Positions 31,481 through 44,138 of a stretch of DNA of 64,000 nucleotides are shown in pieces. The position numbers were made by a program, and so were the translations under genes. Numbering within the stretch: position 1 is the first letter of the stretch; the number at the start of each line of letters is the position of its first letter. Source of the stretch: Hanleya hanleyi (Eukaryota; Mollusca; Polyplacophora; Lepidopleurida; Hanleyidae); assembly GCA_036873755.1 (NCBI GenBank), contig JAVTVY010020550.1:1-64000 (forward strand). Reading direction: 5' to 3'. The notes below the pieces were generated by a model. It ran no database searches. It was not told where the DNA came from and saw only the letters and a program-made list of their open reading frames with translations.

Positions 31481-33356
31481 AGATCTCTGTCACCCTGAAC
31501 TTGTGAGAGTACTGCCCCAATACTTATGTCACAGGCATCAGTATCCAAGATGAAGTAGCATCCATCCTTGGGGTAACCCATGATATCTGCTCCTGTAAGT
31601 GCCGTCGTCAGGCTGTTGAATGCCTCTTCGCAGCTTGCTGTCCATTTGAAAGGAATATCTTTCTTTGTTAATTCGGTAAGAGGATGTACTAACTTTGAGA
31701 ACTCTTTCACCCAGCGACGATAGTAGCTTCCTAGACCAAGTATACCCCTAACTTCTGTGACATTTCTTGGTGTAGGCCAGGCCACAATCTTCTCTATGTT
31801 AGTCTCATTTGGGCGGATTCCGTCTCCAGAGATAAATGTCCAAGGAATTCAACTTCCCTTTTCATCAGATGACATTTGGACGGCTTCAACTTTAGCTTAG
31901 CTAGCCTGATCTTTGTTAGCACTTCCTTAAGTCTTTGTGTGTGCTGTTCAAATGTGTGTCCAAATATGACGACGTCGTCTAGGTACAAAAGACCCGTGAT
32001 CCATTGCAATCCTGATAGAGCTAGTTCTATGCATCTCTGGTTTGTTGCTGGTGAATTACAGAGTCCAAAAGGCATTTTTGTGTGCTCGAATAATCCATAT
32101 TTAGTGACAAACGCTGTTTTAGGGATGTCGTCTGTCTTGATAGGCACATGATTATAGGCAGAGATCAAATCAAGAGTTGAAAACCAAGTTGCTCCTTCAA
32201 CTGCGTCAAGACAATCCTGGATTCTTGGTAGTGGGAATGCATCTTTCTTAGTTACCTGGTTGAGACGTCTGTAATCTATGCATGGGCGTATAGTACCACA
32301 TTTCTTCCTCACCAAGACGATGGGTGAAGCCCAAGGTGAAGTTGAAGGACGTATCGACCCTTGTTTCTGTAGGGTTTCCAGTGCCTTTTTATCCTCGCCA
32401 GCAAATGCCCTGGGTAGTCTTCTGGGCGGCTGTTTTATGGGCTTGGCATCTCCGGTATCGATGGAGTGTTCCACTAAGTCTGTACACCCAATATCAAACT
32501 CATTCTTGGAAAATACATCTCCATACTCTGTCAAAAGTTCAGCTACGACATCATGTTTGGGAGTCTCCAATCTGTGTATGGTCTCCTTGTATAGGTCTAT
32601 GAGGTGCTCCGGAACTCCCATTTTCACTCTACTCTTTGTCTGGGGTACCTCTGATACTTCACGGGTAATATCAGTTTGTTGATTGATCAGTTGGATTCGA
32701 CGGATTGCTTGCATATTACTTCCTTCTGATTCATTTTCCTTATCTAGCAGCGTTGTAATGTGCGAGTCCACACATTCAGCATAACCGACACACATGCTTT
32801 GTTTGATCACCCTAGACGTGGGGTATGGGTTGGCCTTGACCTTGATATTTCGGCTACTCCCAATATCAACGAAGCACGGTGCGATGATAAGTGAATGTTT
32901 CTCTGTAAACTCGGGTGAACCTTCTACTAGGAGTTCCGTCCCAGCATCTTCCATGCTAGTCCTGTTGACTACAGCATCCAATATGACTTCGCACATTCCC
33001 GGGATGTTTATATCATTTATAGCAGTTACCCGTTTCAATTTTGGCAATGGGATCTGTTTGAGGGGTATAACTGTCTTGTTTAAAACTATTTTCCCTTCAC
33101 TTAGTAGTATATCAGCTGGTCCATCCGGTCCCTTCTGTAGAATGTCTGTTCCCAATAGGATTTCATCCTCTATGTCTGCGATCACTAGTTCCCGTTTCAG
33201 CTTTAGTGTTCCAAGGGAAAACACCCTTGCCTGTATATTGTAGGACTCTTCCATCTGCACAGGATATGACAGCTTTAACCGACTTACGTAATCCAGGTCG
33301 GAGAAAATCAGGAATCTGAGAAAACACCCGATTGGAGACAATAGTCCGTGTGGCAC
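31387..33356 (-). pseudogene. Gypsy copy 1 reverse transcriptase and RNase H start
   Basis: RT blocks in order: CIDYRRLNQVTKKDAFPLPRI, STLDLISAYNHV (motif A), KMPFGLCNSPAT (motif B) and YLDDVVIFG (motif C), then KCHLMKREVEFLGH. A 2-bp loss near 31836 shifts the frame so the connection domain (AWPTPRNVTEVRGILGLGSYYRRW) lies in the next frame. RNase H starts with FILDTDACDISIGAVLSQ but lacks its Glu and second Asp blocks. Confidence 0.9.
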
Positions 33357-33400
33357 CTGTATCCACGGTATATGTTACCTCCGTGCCATTCAGCATTCCT
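33163..33400 (-). pseudogene. Gypsy copy 1 aspartic protease
   Basis: Retropepsin active-site phrase VDTGATRTIVS near residue 11 of this frame, and the closing block EDEILLGTDIL in the next frame (about 33160). The frame changes between them near 33290-33356. The enzyme would process Gag and Pol. This whole domain is deleted in copy 2. Confidence 0.82.
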
Positions 33401-33530
33401 TGAATGTATACTCCATCGTAGTTAGGAATTTCTCGTCTGAGAGTATCTTTGAGCTTTCCATTAATAGGATGAGGTATACTTCCTGTAGAGACTCCGGACT
33501 GGCCATCTGAATAAGGGACCGTCCCTCGGC

Positions 33531-35447
33531 CTACTGAGCCGATCCCCTGGAGTTTGCTTGCTGATTCAAATTTTGTCGGTTATCTGCTTGATGTGAATCA
33601 ATAGTTCTACCGTAACTGGTGTATCCTGTCCTTGGGGTGAATTGCTGATTTGCATTGTTGTTACTTTCCCGTGGCTGCGTAGTTTTACTGAAACTGGTAT
33701 ATCCTGATCGAGGAATGAATGTCTGAGCTCTTGGATTCAGCTGTGCTCTGGGTATGTAGTTCTCACAATCTTTGGCAAAGTGATTTCCATTACAAATGAA
33801 ACAACCCGTGAATTGTGATCTGAGTGGTTCCGATCTTTTCCCATGACTAATATAAGGACTGGTCTGTCGAGGGAAATTTCTCTGGGTGAAATTGTCATGC
33901 GGGCGCTGTTCAATTTTCTCTACTCGTTCCGTCAGAGAATTCATCATTTCCTTTAACTCAGCCCGTAATCCTTTAACCTGGCTGGCCATTTCCTCGGTAT
34001 GTCATGTGACGCAGTCAGTATGTCGGTACCTCTTCCCACTTCCCTTATATGTGTTGTAATTTGAATACTTACCAGCATTGTTAAATTTCCTATTTCCGCC
34101 TTTCTGGATATTTGATTTCCCACTATCACCAGCTGTGGTCTGTTTGATATGTGTATCCGACTGTACACAAACATCGTCAGTTATAACTTGATCGTCCGTT
34201 CCATATTTCGCCGAGCGTGTGGGTCTCTTTATATTACCCCCACTTCTTCGCTGGGTTTCCAAGAAGTTAACTACTTCATATACGGCTTCATCGATGTCTT
34301 TAGGTTCTTTCACGTATTCCACATGAAATCGGGCATTCTCATCGTGAAGTCCATCAAGAAATCTCCGAAGTAGATCTTCAAGCCTGGTTGTATGATCCCG
34401 ATTGGCGTATGCCTTCTCGTATAACCGCTTTAATTCTGCCGCATAATCCTCCACTTTCTTCCCGTTCTTCTGATTTCTGTTACTGAAGACTGCTCCAAAA
34501 GTTTTAGGGGTTTCCACTTTTCGATATCGGTGCCCTAATTCACTTACTAGTGAATCATACTTACCCCGTATTTCTCTGGAAAGTTGGCCATAAACGAACT
34601 CACCGGCCTTTCCCTGTAATCTTGGTAAAAGTTCCGCTAATTTCTCATCTTGAGACCAACCCCTAATTCTGGCCACGTCCCTGAATCTGTTGTGCCATAC
34701 TTCCCATTTTTCCTCTCCTGTAAAAGGAGGAAGTTTTGCGCTTGATTGTCGGGGTAACCCAAGCCATCTGGTACGTTCCTTACTACTATGTGTAGTTTTA
34801 CTGTCATCCAAGTCATTATCACTGCTGGAGCTAATGTTATTCACAGGTGAACTAATCCTCTTCCTGCTTTCTGATCGCCGAATTTCCTTTGTACTTCTGT
34901 TGTGTCTTCTTAGTTTATTCCTAGAAGCTGATCTGTTGCGAGTATCCGACAGCTCACCCTGACTACAAACAGGGGGTAGTGAATCTTGGGGTAATTTGTT
35001 AATGCCGGAAATAGCCTCTGTGACTGCCCCTTTTATCGTCGATGCAACATCTTGCATTGTTCCTTTCAGTATATCTCCGACAATGTCCGATACCTCTTTC
35101 CTTAAATTACCCCTAGACTTGTCAGCTTCCAGTGTATCTCCAATAGAATAACAGGCGCTTTTCTCTGCCATCCCGTTTAAATTTGCTATATCATGTACAC
35201 CCTTCTCTCTGGAGGCTGGGGGTGCATGTATTCTAGTATTTTCAGCTTCACTTGCTGTTTCCTCTTCGGTTGAAAAAGTGTCAGATTTAGTCCGTCCGTC
35301 TGGGACCAGGTGTTTTAAAATGTTCTCCGGTTTCCATCCTTGTAATCCGTATTTCAGGTAAAATGCAGGTATGATAATTTTCCCGGGCTGGGTAAGTATC
35401 GCTGGATTCAGGGTATATTCTGAATCCCACTTCTCGGGCACCAAAAA
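33531..35447 (-). pseudogene. Gypsy copy 1 gag
   Basis: The upstream frame (35447-34002) holds a polar N-terminal region and a capsid-like retrotransposon gag domain (WEVWHNRFRDVARIRGW ... LLRRFLDGLHDENARF). The downstream frame (33989-33531) holds a nucleocapsid knuckle CFICNGNHFAKDC, which is C-x2-C-x3-H-x4-C, one residue shorter than the usual spacing before His. The upstream frame stays open into the LTR (ATG at 35562), but the true start should lie inside the internal region. A frameshift separates the two parts. Confidence 0.82.
35422..35442 (-). other. Likely primer-binding site, Gypsy copy 1
   Basis: Five bases inside the LTR end, the minus strand reads TGGTGCCCGAGAAGTGGGA. It begins TGG as the complement of a tRNA CCA end, as expected for the minus-strand DNA primer site. 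The matching tRNA is not identified. The same site lies at 45081-45101 in copy 2. Confidence 0.6.
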
Positions 35448-35739
35448 TGTTACGGTCAACCGGGAATTCCTAAGACAACTTTCGTTGCAGAAATACCCAG
35501 CTGATCGGTCAGGATGGCTGATTATTATTTCATAAAAATCGCCAATAGTCAGTTCTGACACCACCGGTTGCTAACCGGAATTCCACATTGTACTGAATAC
35601 TCTAATGTTGAATAACTGGATAAATGCAGTAATAAGTTGAATAACTTTTATTCGTAAAATAAACTCTGTATTGGTTACATCAATAAATTCACTGCGATAT
35701 CATTAAATTCATCGTACATGAATATCCAATAAACGTAAC
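35448..35739 (-). repeat. Truncated right LTR, Gypsy copy 1
   Basis: First 292 bp of the LTR (TGTTACGGTCAACC to AATAAACGTA). It shares variants with the right LTR of copy 2 (for example ATTATTTCAT instead of ATTATGTCAT). It ends at a sharp junction with satellite DNA. Confidence 0.88.
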
Positions 35740-37610
35740 CTGGTGGCCATATTGGATTTTCATATTGGATTTCCGAATCGGACCAGAAAAGGTATCTTGC
35801 ACAACTAGACCCCAAGGGGAACCTGTGTACCAAATTTGAGAAAGATCCATGCAGTAGTTCCTGAGAAATCGCGATAACAAGGTTTCATGGGGAAATCCAA
35901 GATGGTTGCCTGGTGGCCATATTGGATTTTCGAATTGGACGAGAAAAGGTATCTTGCACAACTAGACCCCAAGGGGAACATGTGTACCAAATTTGAGAAA
36001 GATCCATGCAGTAGTTCCTGAGAAATCGCGATGACAAGGTTTCATGGGGAAATCCAAGATGGCCGGCTTGTGGCCATATTGCATTTTCGAATCGGATCAG
36101 AAAAGATATCTTGCACAACTACACCACTAAGGGAACCTGTGTGCCAAATTTGACAAAAATCCATGCAGTAGTTCCTCAGAAATCGCAATAACAAGGTTTC
36201 ATGGGGAAATCCGAGATGGCTGCGTGGTGGCCATATTGGATTTTGGAATCTGACCAGAAAAGGTATATTGCACAACTGGACCACAAGGGGAACATGTGTA
36301 CCAAATTTGAGAAAGATCCATGCAGTAGTTCCTGAGAAATCGCGATAACAAGGTTTCATGGGGAAATCCAAGATGGCCGGCTTGTGGCCATATTGCATTT
36401 TCAAATCGGATCAGAAAAGATATCTTGCACAACTAGACCACTAAGGGAACCTGTGTGCCAAATTTGACAAAAATCCATGCAGTAGTTCCTCAGAAATCGC
36501 AAGAACAAGGTTTCATGGGGAAATCCGAGATGGCTGCGTGGTGGCCATATTGGATTTTGGAATCTGACCAGAAAAGGTATATTGCACAACTGGACCACAA
36601 GGGGAACCTGTGTACCAAATTTGACAAAGATCCATGCAGTAGTTCCTGAGAAACCACGATAAAGTTTCATGGGGAAATTTATGATGGCCGCCTGGTGGCC
36701 ATATTGGAATTCGATTCGGACCGAAAAAGGTGTCTTGCACAACTAGACCCTAAGGATACCCTGTGTACCAAATTTGAGAAAGATCCACGCAGTACTTCCT
36801 GAGAAATAACAATAACAAAGTTTCATGGGGAAATCCAAGATGGCTGCCTGGTGGCCATATTGGATTTTCGAATCGAACCAGAAAAGGTATCTTGCACAAC
36901 TAGACCCCAAGGGGAACCTGTGAACCAAATTTGAGAAAGATCCATGAAGTAGTTCCTGAGAAATCGCGATAACAAGGTTACATGGGAAAATCCAAGATGG
37001 CTGCCTGGCGGCCATATTGGACTTTCGGATCGGACAAGAAAAGTTATCTTGCACAACTAGACCCAAAGGGGAACCTGTGTACCGAATTTGGGAAAGATCC
37101 ATGCAGTAGTTCCTGAGAAATCGCGGTAACAAGATTTCATGAGGAAATCCAAGATGGCTGCCTGGTGGCCATATGGGATTTTGGAATCGGGCCGTAAAAG
37201 GTATCTTGCACAACTAGACCCCAAGGGGAACCTGTATACCAAATTTGAGAAAATCCATGCAGTAGTTCCTGAGAAATCGCGATAACAAGGTTTCATGGGG
37301 AAATCCAAGATGGCTGCCTTGTGGCCATATTGGATTTTGGAATCGGACCAGAAAAGGTATCTTGCACAACTAGACCCCAAGGGGAACCTGTGAACCAAAT
37401 TTGAGAAAGATTCATGAAGTAGTTCCTGAGAAATCGCGATAACAAGGTTACATGAGGAAATCCAAGATGGCTGTCTGGTGGCCATATTGGATTTTGGAAT
37501 CGGGCCGGAAAAGGTATCTTGCACAACTAGACCCCATGGGGAACCTGTGTACCAAATTTGAGAAAGATCCACGGAGTAGTTCCTGAGAAATAGCGAGAAC
37601 AAGAATTGTT
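35740..37610. repeat. 157-bp satellite, block of unit 2
   Basis: About twelve monomers. The first ones repeat the exact variant series of 24970-25200 (GAATTGGACGAG, GGGGAACATGTG) and the last ones that of 26300-26470. Monomer count differs from block 1, indicating expansion or contraction after duplication. Open frames here are satellite artefacts. Confidence 0.9.
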
Positions 37611-37611
37611 T

Positions 37612-37809
37612 ACGGACGGACGACGGACGGACGGACGACGGACGACGGACCACGGACGAAAAGGGATTTGAACAGCCCACCATCTGGTGATGGTGGGCTA
37701 AAAAGCCTTTTTCGATAATGTATTTCTTTCAACGTAATTCTTCGTTTTGATTACATGAAAGCGTACTTTACTAATTTACATGACCTCATGTAATAAAGCT
37801 CTATCATAT
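37612..37809. repeat. GGAC microsatellite, hairpin and flank before Gypsy copy 2
   Basis: Shorter GGAC/GGACGAC run than in unit 1, the same GCCCACCATC hairpin (37672-37698), and about 110 bp of flank ending ATAT at 37806-37809. That ATAT pairs with the ATAT after the right LTR as target duplication. Confidence 0.8.
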
Positions 37810-40299
37810 TGTTACGGTCAACCGGGAATTCCTAAGACAACTTTCGTTGCAGAAATACCCAGCTGATCGGTCAGGATGGCTGATTATTATGTCATAAAAA
37901 TCGCCAATAGTCAGTTCTGACACCACCGGTTTCTAACCGGAATTCCACATTGTACTGAATACTCTAATGTTGAATAACTGGATAAATGCAGTAATAAGTT
38001 GAATAACTTTTATTCGTAAAATAAACTCTGTATTGGTTACATCAATAAATTCACTGCGATATCATTAAATTCATCGTACATGAATATCCAATAAACGTAG
38101 GCTCCCCTGATGTTCCGTGTTCTGTTGTTATTCCGTTCAGATTCTGTGCTACTCCGTTTTCATGTCCTGAGTAGGCCTATGTTTCTGGGTCCTGTCAGAA
38201 GTGGATGAACTTCTGGTCCTGTGTAATTTGTACTCTAATGGGAGATCGTTAGTTACGTTGGTATTCCATAAAATTTCACCCCGTCCTTTATATCTGGTTA
38301 CTGCCCGACTTGTAAGTTGTCTGTGTGATCTGTGTATGTCCGTAATTCCTGTTTGACACCCTGGATTTTCTATTATGTTGATTTCAGGTAAGTATTGATA
38401 CCATGGATATCACTGTATGCCGATATGCTGGATCCGTGTATTCGGTTACCCGTGTTACTGACAAGCTTACTCCGTGATTTATCCAGGGGTGCGTTTAATA
38501 TGAATGAATGTGTTTTAGTGTTTCAGTGCTAACACTCTGACTTGGTCTGTCAATGAGTGAAAACTCTAATACTCTGCACATTCATTAAATGTAAGCTTGT
38601 GATTGTCCCTGTTATAATCGTGCCTGCATTAATCCTATAATCTGTCATATGTGCTGTTTGTTGATCATATGATCTGTCGTATGCGTGGCACTGTGATCCT
38701 GGGCTGGACATTAACAATGTATCAATATGACTGAATAATGACGTCTATATGGATTTCAAAGCTCGGTAATATATTTTAGCCTATCGACTAGTAAATATAC
38801 ACCTCTGCAATGTTTTCCATTGATCCAGTAAATTTTCTCGGGTCCAGAAATTTATCTCGGGGTTCCAGATATTTTTCTAGGGTAGATCTCCTGGGTATGT
38901 GAGATCAGCAGGTTTTTCCTGTTTGGTTATAATAGTATGGATTACATAGCTCCGGGATACATTTTAGCCTATCGACTAGTAAATGTACACCTTTGCAAAG
39001 TTTTCCATTTATCCAGTAAATTCTCTCTTGGGTCCAGAAATTTATCTCGGGATTCCAGATATTTTTCTCGGGGTAGATTTCCTGGGTATATGATATCAGC
39101 AGGTTTTTCCTGTTTGGTTACAATAGTATGGATTACAAAGCTCTGGGATACATTTTAGCCTATCGACTTGTAAATGTACACCTTTGCAAAGTTTTCCATT
39201 TATCCAGTGAATTTTCTCTGGGTCCAGAAATTTATTTCGGGGTTCCAGATATTTTTCTCAGGGTAGATTTTCTGGGTATATGATATCAGCTGGCATTTCC
39301 TGTTTGGTTACAATAGTATGGATTACAAAGCTCCAGGATACATTTTAGCCAATCGACTAGTAAATATACACCTTTGCAAAGTTTTCCATTTATCCAGTGA
39401 ATTTTCTCGGGGTCCAGAAATTTATCTCGGGGTTCCAGATATTTTTCTAGGGTCTGTGCATAGACACTGACGGGCTACCAGTACCAGTTTATTCTGGCAT
39501 ACTCCTTGCTGTACTTGTCCCCTTTTTAATTACCTGGTTGTGAAGGATTTCAGGGGTATTTTTATCGTTGGCTGTGCTCACAGGATATTTTCGTTCATTG
39601 ACTGTGCAGCTGACTCGGTTGGTACCAAGTGAAGATTCTCCATGTGACGACGTAATTTATACTTTCCCGCTCGTGCAGCGTTAGCGCCCCCTATCGGAGT
39701 ACAGGGCACTTCCATATCCTGGAAACCTCAGAAGAGCTTACCATCATTACTCATTAAACTGGAACTAATTGTTCGCAATCTTAGCTGAATAGGGATCTCA
39801 ATTATCAAAGCTAATTATTTCAATCAATTATAATTAATGATTATCCACGAAAAGTACTCTAAAATGAACTGAAAGTTGGTTCAGGAGTAGAGCCTCGATC
39901 TCGATCTTTTCATCAACATGGCGATCATCGAAGAAATCTCTCGTCAGAAATTGTGCATAAATGTTAATTTAATAAACATCAATGAAAACCATGTTACGAC
40001 AACAGCTGGGCGAGCGACTAGAATGATCAATTAACCATTACAGTAAGTGCCAACGTGGGTAGAGACGTATTCATCCTTAGAACACGCAAAATTGGTTGCT
40101 ATCAGAACTCTGTCAAATTACAACAACAACAACTAGAACGACTTGATTATCAACTGGAACAAATATTTAAAGAATTCTAACAGGAAAAATATATTACTAT
40201 GCGTTTGGGCGAATGTATATATATATCAGCATCATTTCACGTAGCATTAGTCAGCACACAAAAAAAAATATATCCCTCTCCTTTTTCTGACTCGTCACA
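37810..40299 (-). repeat. Left LTR, Gypsy copy 2 (2,490 bp)
   Basis: TG...CA ends. Four copies of an approximately 190-bp internal repeat (ATTTTAGCCTATCGACT at 38773, 38961, 39152 and 39342), against three in the other full LTRs. No nested element. Such enhancer-like internal repeats are common in long LTRs. Confidence 0.9.
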
Positions 40300-40320
40300 T
40301 TGCCCCCCTCGTAGATGTTA
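40300..40320 (-). other. Polypurine tract next to 3' LTR
   Basis: On the minus strand the internal region ends CTACGAGGGGGGCAA directly before the LTR. The purine run GAGGGGGG is the expected plus-strand DNA primer. It is deleted in copy 1. Confidence 0.75.
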
Positions 40321-40680
40321 GCTGTCCTCAGCAACATCGAAAGCATCAATATGAAATCATTCATGTACATTTAATCATGACAATATTAATTCAGTGTATT
40401 TTATGTCTTCCCCAGGTTGGTTTCTCCATGAACATGGTCTTCTAAACTGTGGTTAGGACATCTGATCGTCTGGTCATCCATGGGGCATGGTCCAGAGAGT
40501 GACATCATCTTCATGGTCTCACCATTATCATCTTCATGGGTGTGGATGTTTGTGGTACTCTCATGGTATTGGACTCCTCGTACCATCTTCTGTTCATCCT
40601 TCCATCTACTTGTCATCACGAGGTCTGCGTGTTTGTATCCCAATACTCTTGGAGTGAGCTAAAGCCTTCTTAGCCCATTT
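40321..40680 (-). other. Gypsy copy 2 segment between integrase and PPT
   Basis: About 360 bp of low coding potential; it extends the pol C-terminus (WAKKALAHSKSIGIQTRR) and includes an 80-residue minus-strand frame without recognised domain. Absent from copy 1. Confidence 0.5.
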
Positions 40681-40817
40681 TAGGACTGACGTACCCTCAT
40701 ATGGCTTCAACTTATTGTGGTGTACGACTCTCTTTTTACCTTCTTCATCCATCTGGATGATGTAATCCAAGTCATTTAATTTCTTGATTACTACGTGTGG
40801 CCCGCTGTATGGGAGTG

Positions 40818-42464
40818 TTAGTTTTGCACTGATACCCTTCTCTCGTTTCTCGTGATAGTACCACACTTAATCCCCGGTTTGTAGGTGTGTGCTAATGTTT
40901 TCCCATCGTAAGTTTTCTTTTGTCGCTTGGCTGCGATTTTGAGACGCGGGTGGGTGATATCATGAGCATGTTGTAACTTGTCACGAAGTCCATCAACGTA
41001 TTCCCCATATGTGGTCAAGTTTTCTTGGTCATCTGGACCAACGGTACCAAATATTACCTCAGCTGGGAGTCGTACTTCTCGACCAATCATCAGCAAATTT
41101 GGAGTTAAGCCTGTGCCATCATGAGGGGTAGCGCTGTACGCTGCAGCCAAACATCCCAAGTAAAGGTCCCAGCTTTCTTGATCATCCTTGATGTAAGACC
41201 GGATCATTCGTACTAGTGTGCGATTAAAGCGTTCCACCTTCCCATTACACTGGGGATGTCTAGGCGTCGTTCGAGTTTTCCGAATCTCAAGTAGTTTACA
41301 CAGTTCGGTAAATATGTCGCTTGTATAGTTCGATCCCTGATCACTGTGCAAGTCTAAAGGACAGCCATACCTACTAATGACTTCATTCAGGATGACTTGA
41401 GCACACGTCTCTGCTGTTTGATCCGGGATTGGAAATATCTCCACCCAATTAGTAAAATGGTCTGTTACAATCATGATGTATTTATTCCCTCGTTCGGTTT
41501 CCTGAAAAGGCCCTAAAATATCTGTCGATAGCCTGTCCAGAGGGGCTCCGACTCTCATATCTCCAAGAGGTGCTCTGGGTGACTTCGTCGGGGCTTTGTT
41601 GGCTCCGCAAGTATCACAACGACGAACCCAGTTTTCTACATCCTCTCTAAGCTTCCACCAGTAAAATCTCTGTAGTGCCTTCTCACTAGTCTTTTTACGA
41701 CCTAAGTGACCCGCAAGGATGGACCCGTGCATCTGACTGAGAACAAGGTCTATCATACATCTGGGAACCAGGAATTGCCAGTGACTGCCAGTAGCATCCT
41801 TGCGAAGAAATTTCCGGAAAAGTACTCCATCCATTACAGTGAGGTTGTCCCACGAATTCCAGTAATGTCTTGAGGCTGGACTCGATGCACATACGTCTGG
41901 TCCAGAGGGTCGTTGACCATCCTCAAATGACTTGAACACTGGTCCTATATCTGGGTCCTCTAGTTGCTTTTTCCTCAGTGTTGACATAGCATAACCATGC
42001 ATCCAGGGTGTCTCAGAAACTTTGCGATTTACCACAGAAGGATCCAATCCTTTGTTCTGCGCGTTGAGGTAAGTTTCTGTAACATCAATATTACCAGCAC
42101 ACGGTTCAATGGTGTTCTCCTCGATCACTCCGACCTCTAGGTTCCGACATGACTGGCATTTGCCACTAGCCATGTGCCCAGTCTCAAGGTCTTTCAGGGT
42201 GATCATACCAAGGAACAACAGCACAAACCAACGGGCTGCCGCAAACACCCTATTCCTCAGCCTTCGTAAAAAGTTGTCAGTTCTGGTATTCGCAGACAAT
42301 TTATTGGGTGAGTTAACCCTCCGTAGCTCATCCTCGGCTTTGGGGCTCTCTACCAAATTACTCTGCATTTCCACGCCTCTTTTCTGACACTTCGTACAAG
42401 GACCACATTTCAAAGTCCCATCTTGAAATGTATCGTCATCAACAGGATTGGGATATCGAGACAT
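40818..42464 (-). pseudogene. Gypsy copy 2 integrase, nearly intact
   Basis: A 548-residue frame with HHCC finger (MHGSILAGH ... RRCDTCGANK), DDE core (DHFTNWVE, HSDQGSNYTS, PQCNGKVERFNRTL) and part of the C-terminal domain. A one-base loss near 40840 shifts into the frame with PYSGPHVVIKKLNDLDYIIQMD (40866-40606), the GPY/F-like C-terminal block. The N-terminal part is the connection/linker region with CGPCTKC. It inserts the cDNA into the chromosome; here it lacks an intact partner pol. Confidence 0.9.
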
Positions 42465-44085
42465 AGCATCTGCATTCTGATGCCGCTCGCATATGAAATG
42501 ACAAGCTCTCTGTCACCCTGAACTTGTGAGAGTACTGCCCCAATACTTATGTCACAGGCATCAGTATCCAAGATGAAGTAACATCCATCCTTGGGGTAAC
42601 CCATGATATCTGCTCCTGTAAGTGCCGTCTTCAGGCTGTTGAATGCCTCTTCGCAGCTTGCTGTCCATTTGAAAGGAATATCTTTCTTTGTTAATTCGGT
42701 AAGAGGATGTACTAACTTTGAGAAGTCTTTCACCCAGCGACGATAGTAGCTTCCTAGACCAAGTATACCCCTAACTTCTGTGACATTTCTTGGTGTAGGC
42801 CAGGCCACAATCTTCTCTATGTTAGTCTCATTTGGGCGGATTCCGTCTCCAGAGATAACATGTCCAAGGAATTCAACTTCCCTTTTCATCAGATGACATT
42901 TGGACGGCTTCAACTTTAGCTTAGCTAGCCTGATCTTTGTTAGCACTTCCTTAAGTCTTTGTGTGTGCTGTTCAAATGTGTGTCCAAATATGACGACGTC
43001 GTCTAGGTACAAAAGACCCGTGATCCATTGCAATCCTGATAGAGCTAGTTCTATGCATCTCTGATTTGTTGCTGGTTTGTTGCTGGTGAATTACAGAGTC
43101 CAAAAGGCATTTTTGTGCACTCGAATAATCCATATTTAGTGACAAACGCTGTTTTAGGGATGTCGTCTGTCTTGATAGGCACATGATTATAGGCAGAGAT
43201 CAAATCAAGAGTTGAAAACCAAGTTGCTCCTTCAACTGCGTCAAGACAATCCTGGATTCTTGGTAGTGGGAATGCATCTTTCTTAGTTACCTGGTTGAGA
43301 CGTCTGTAATCTATGCATGGGCGTATAGTACCACATTTCTTCCTCACCAAGACGATGGGTGAAGCCCAAGGTGAAGTTGAAGGTCGTATCGACCCTTGTT
43401 TCTGTATGGTTTCCAGTGCCTTTCTATCCTCGCCAGCAAATGCCATGGGTAGTCTTCTGGGCGGCTGTTTTATGGGCTTGGCATCTCCGGTATCGATGGA
43501 GTGTTCCACTAAGTCTGTACACCCAATATCAAACTCATTCTTGGAAAATACATCTCCATACTCTGTCAGAAGTTCAGCTACGACATCATGTTTGGGAGTC
43601 TCCAATCTGTGTATGGTCTCCTTGTATAGGTCTATGAGGTGTTCCGGAACTCCCATTTTCACTCTACTCTTTGTCTGGGGTACCTCTGATACTTCACGGG
43701 TAATATCAGTTTGTTGATTGATCAGTTGGATTCGACGGATTGCTTGCATATTACTTCCTTCTGATTCATTTTCCTTATCTAGCAGCGTTGTAATGTCCGA
43801 GTTCACAAATTCAGCATAACCGACACACATGCTTTGTTTGATCACCCTAGAGGTGGGGTATGGGTTGAATACCCTGACCTTGATATTTCGGCTACTCCCA
43901 ATATCAACGAAGCACGGTGCGATGATAAGTGAATGTTTCTCTGTAAACTCGGGTGAACCTTCTACTAGGAGTTCCGTCCCAGCATCTTCCATGCTAGTCC
44001 TGTTGACTACAGCATCCAATATGACTTCGCACATTCCCGGGATGTTTATATCATTTATAGCAGTTACCCGTTTCAATTTTGGCAA
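42410..44085 (-). pseudogene. Gypsy copy 2 reverse transcriptase and RNase H start
   Basis: 44085-43051 carries RT up to KMPFGLCNSPATN, then the frame is lost through an 11-bp tandem duplication (TTTGTTGCTGG twice, 43065-43086). 43033-42410 resumes with YLDDVVIFG and continues smoothly through AWPTPRNVTEVRGILGLG to FILDTDACDISIGAVLSQ and VISYAS. There it jumps to the out-of-frame NADAMSR region, so RNase H lacks its core. Confidence 0.9.
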
Positions 44086-44138
44086 TGGGATCTGTTTGAG
44101 GTTTATAACTGTCTTGTTTAAAACTATTTTCCCTTCAC

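Larger units (their letters stand above)
26728..35739 (-). mobile_element. Gypsy LTR element, copy 1 (defective)
   Basis: Minus-strand Gypsy/Ty3 element. It has a left (3') LTR truncated at 29662, integrase, RT and partial RNase H, protease and gag, then the first 292 bp of its right (5') LTR before the sequence jumps to satellite at 35740. A 485-bp segment present in copy 2 (40199-40683) is missing here at 29662/29663; it held the pol 3' end, polypurine tract and LTR end. Frameshifts interrupt integrase, RT and protease. Confidence 0.88.

Noticed and set aside
35689..37683. Similar frames in the second satellite block
   Set aside because: Same artefact as in the first block.
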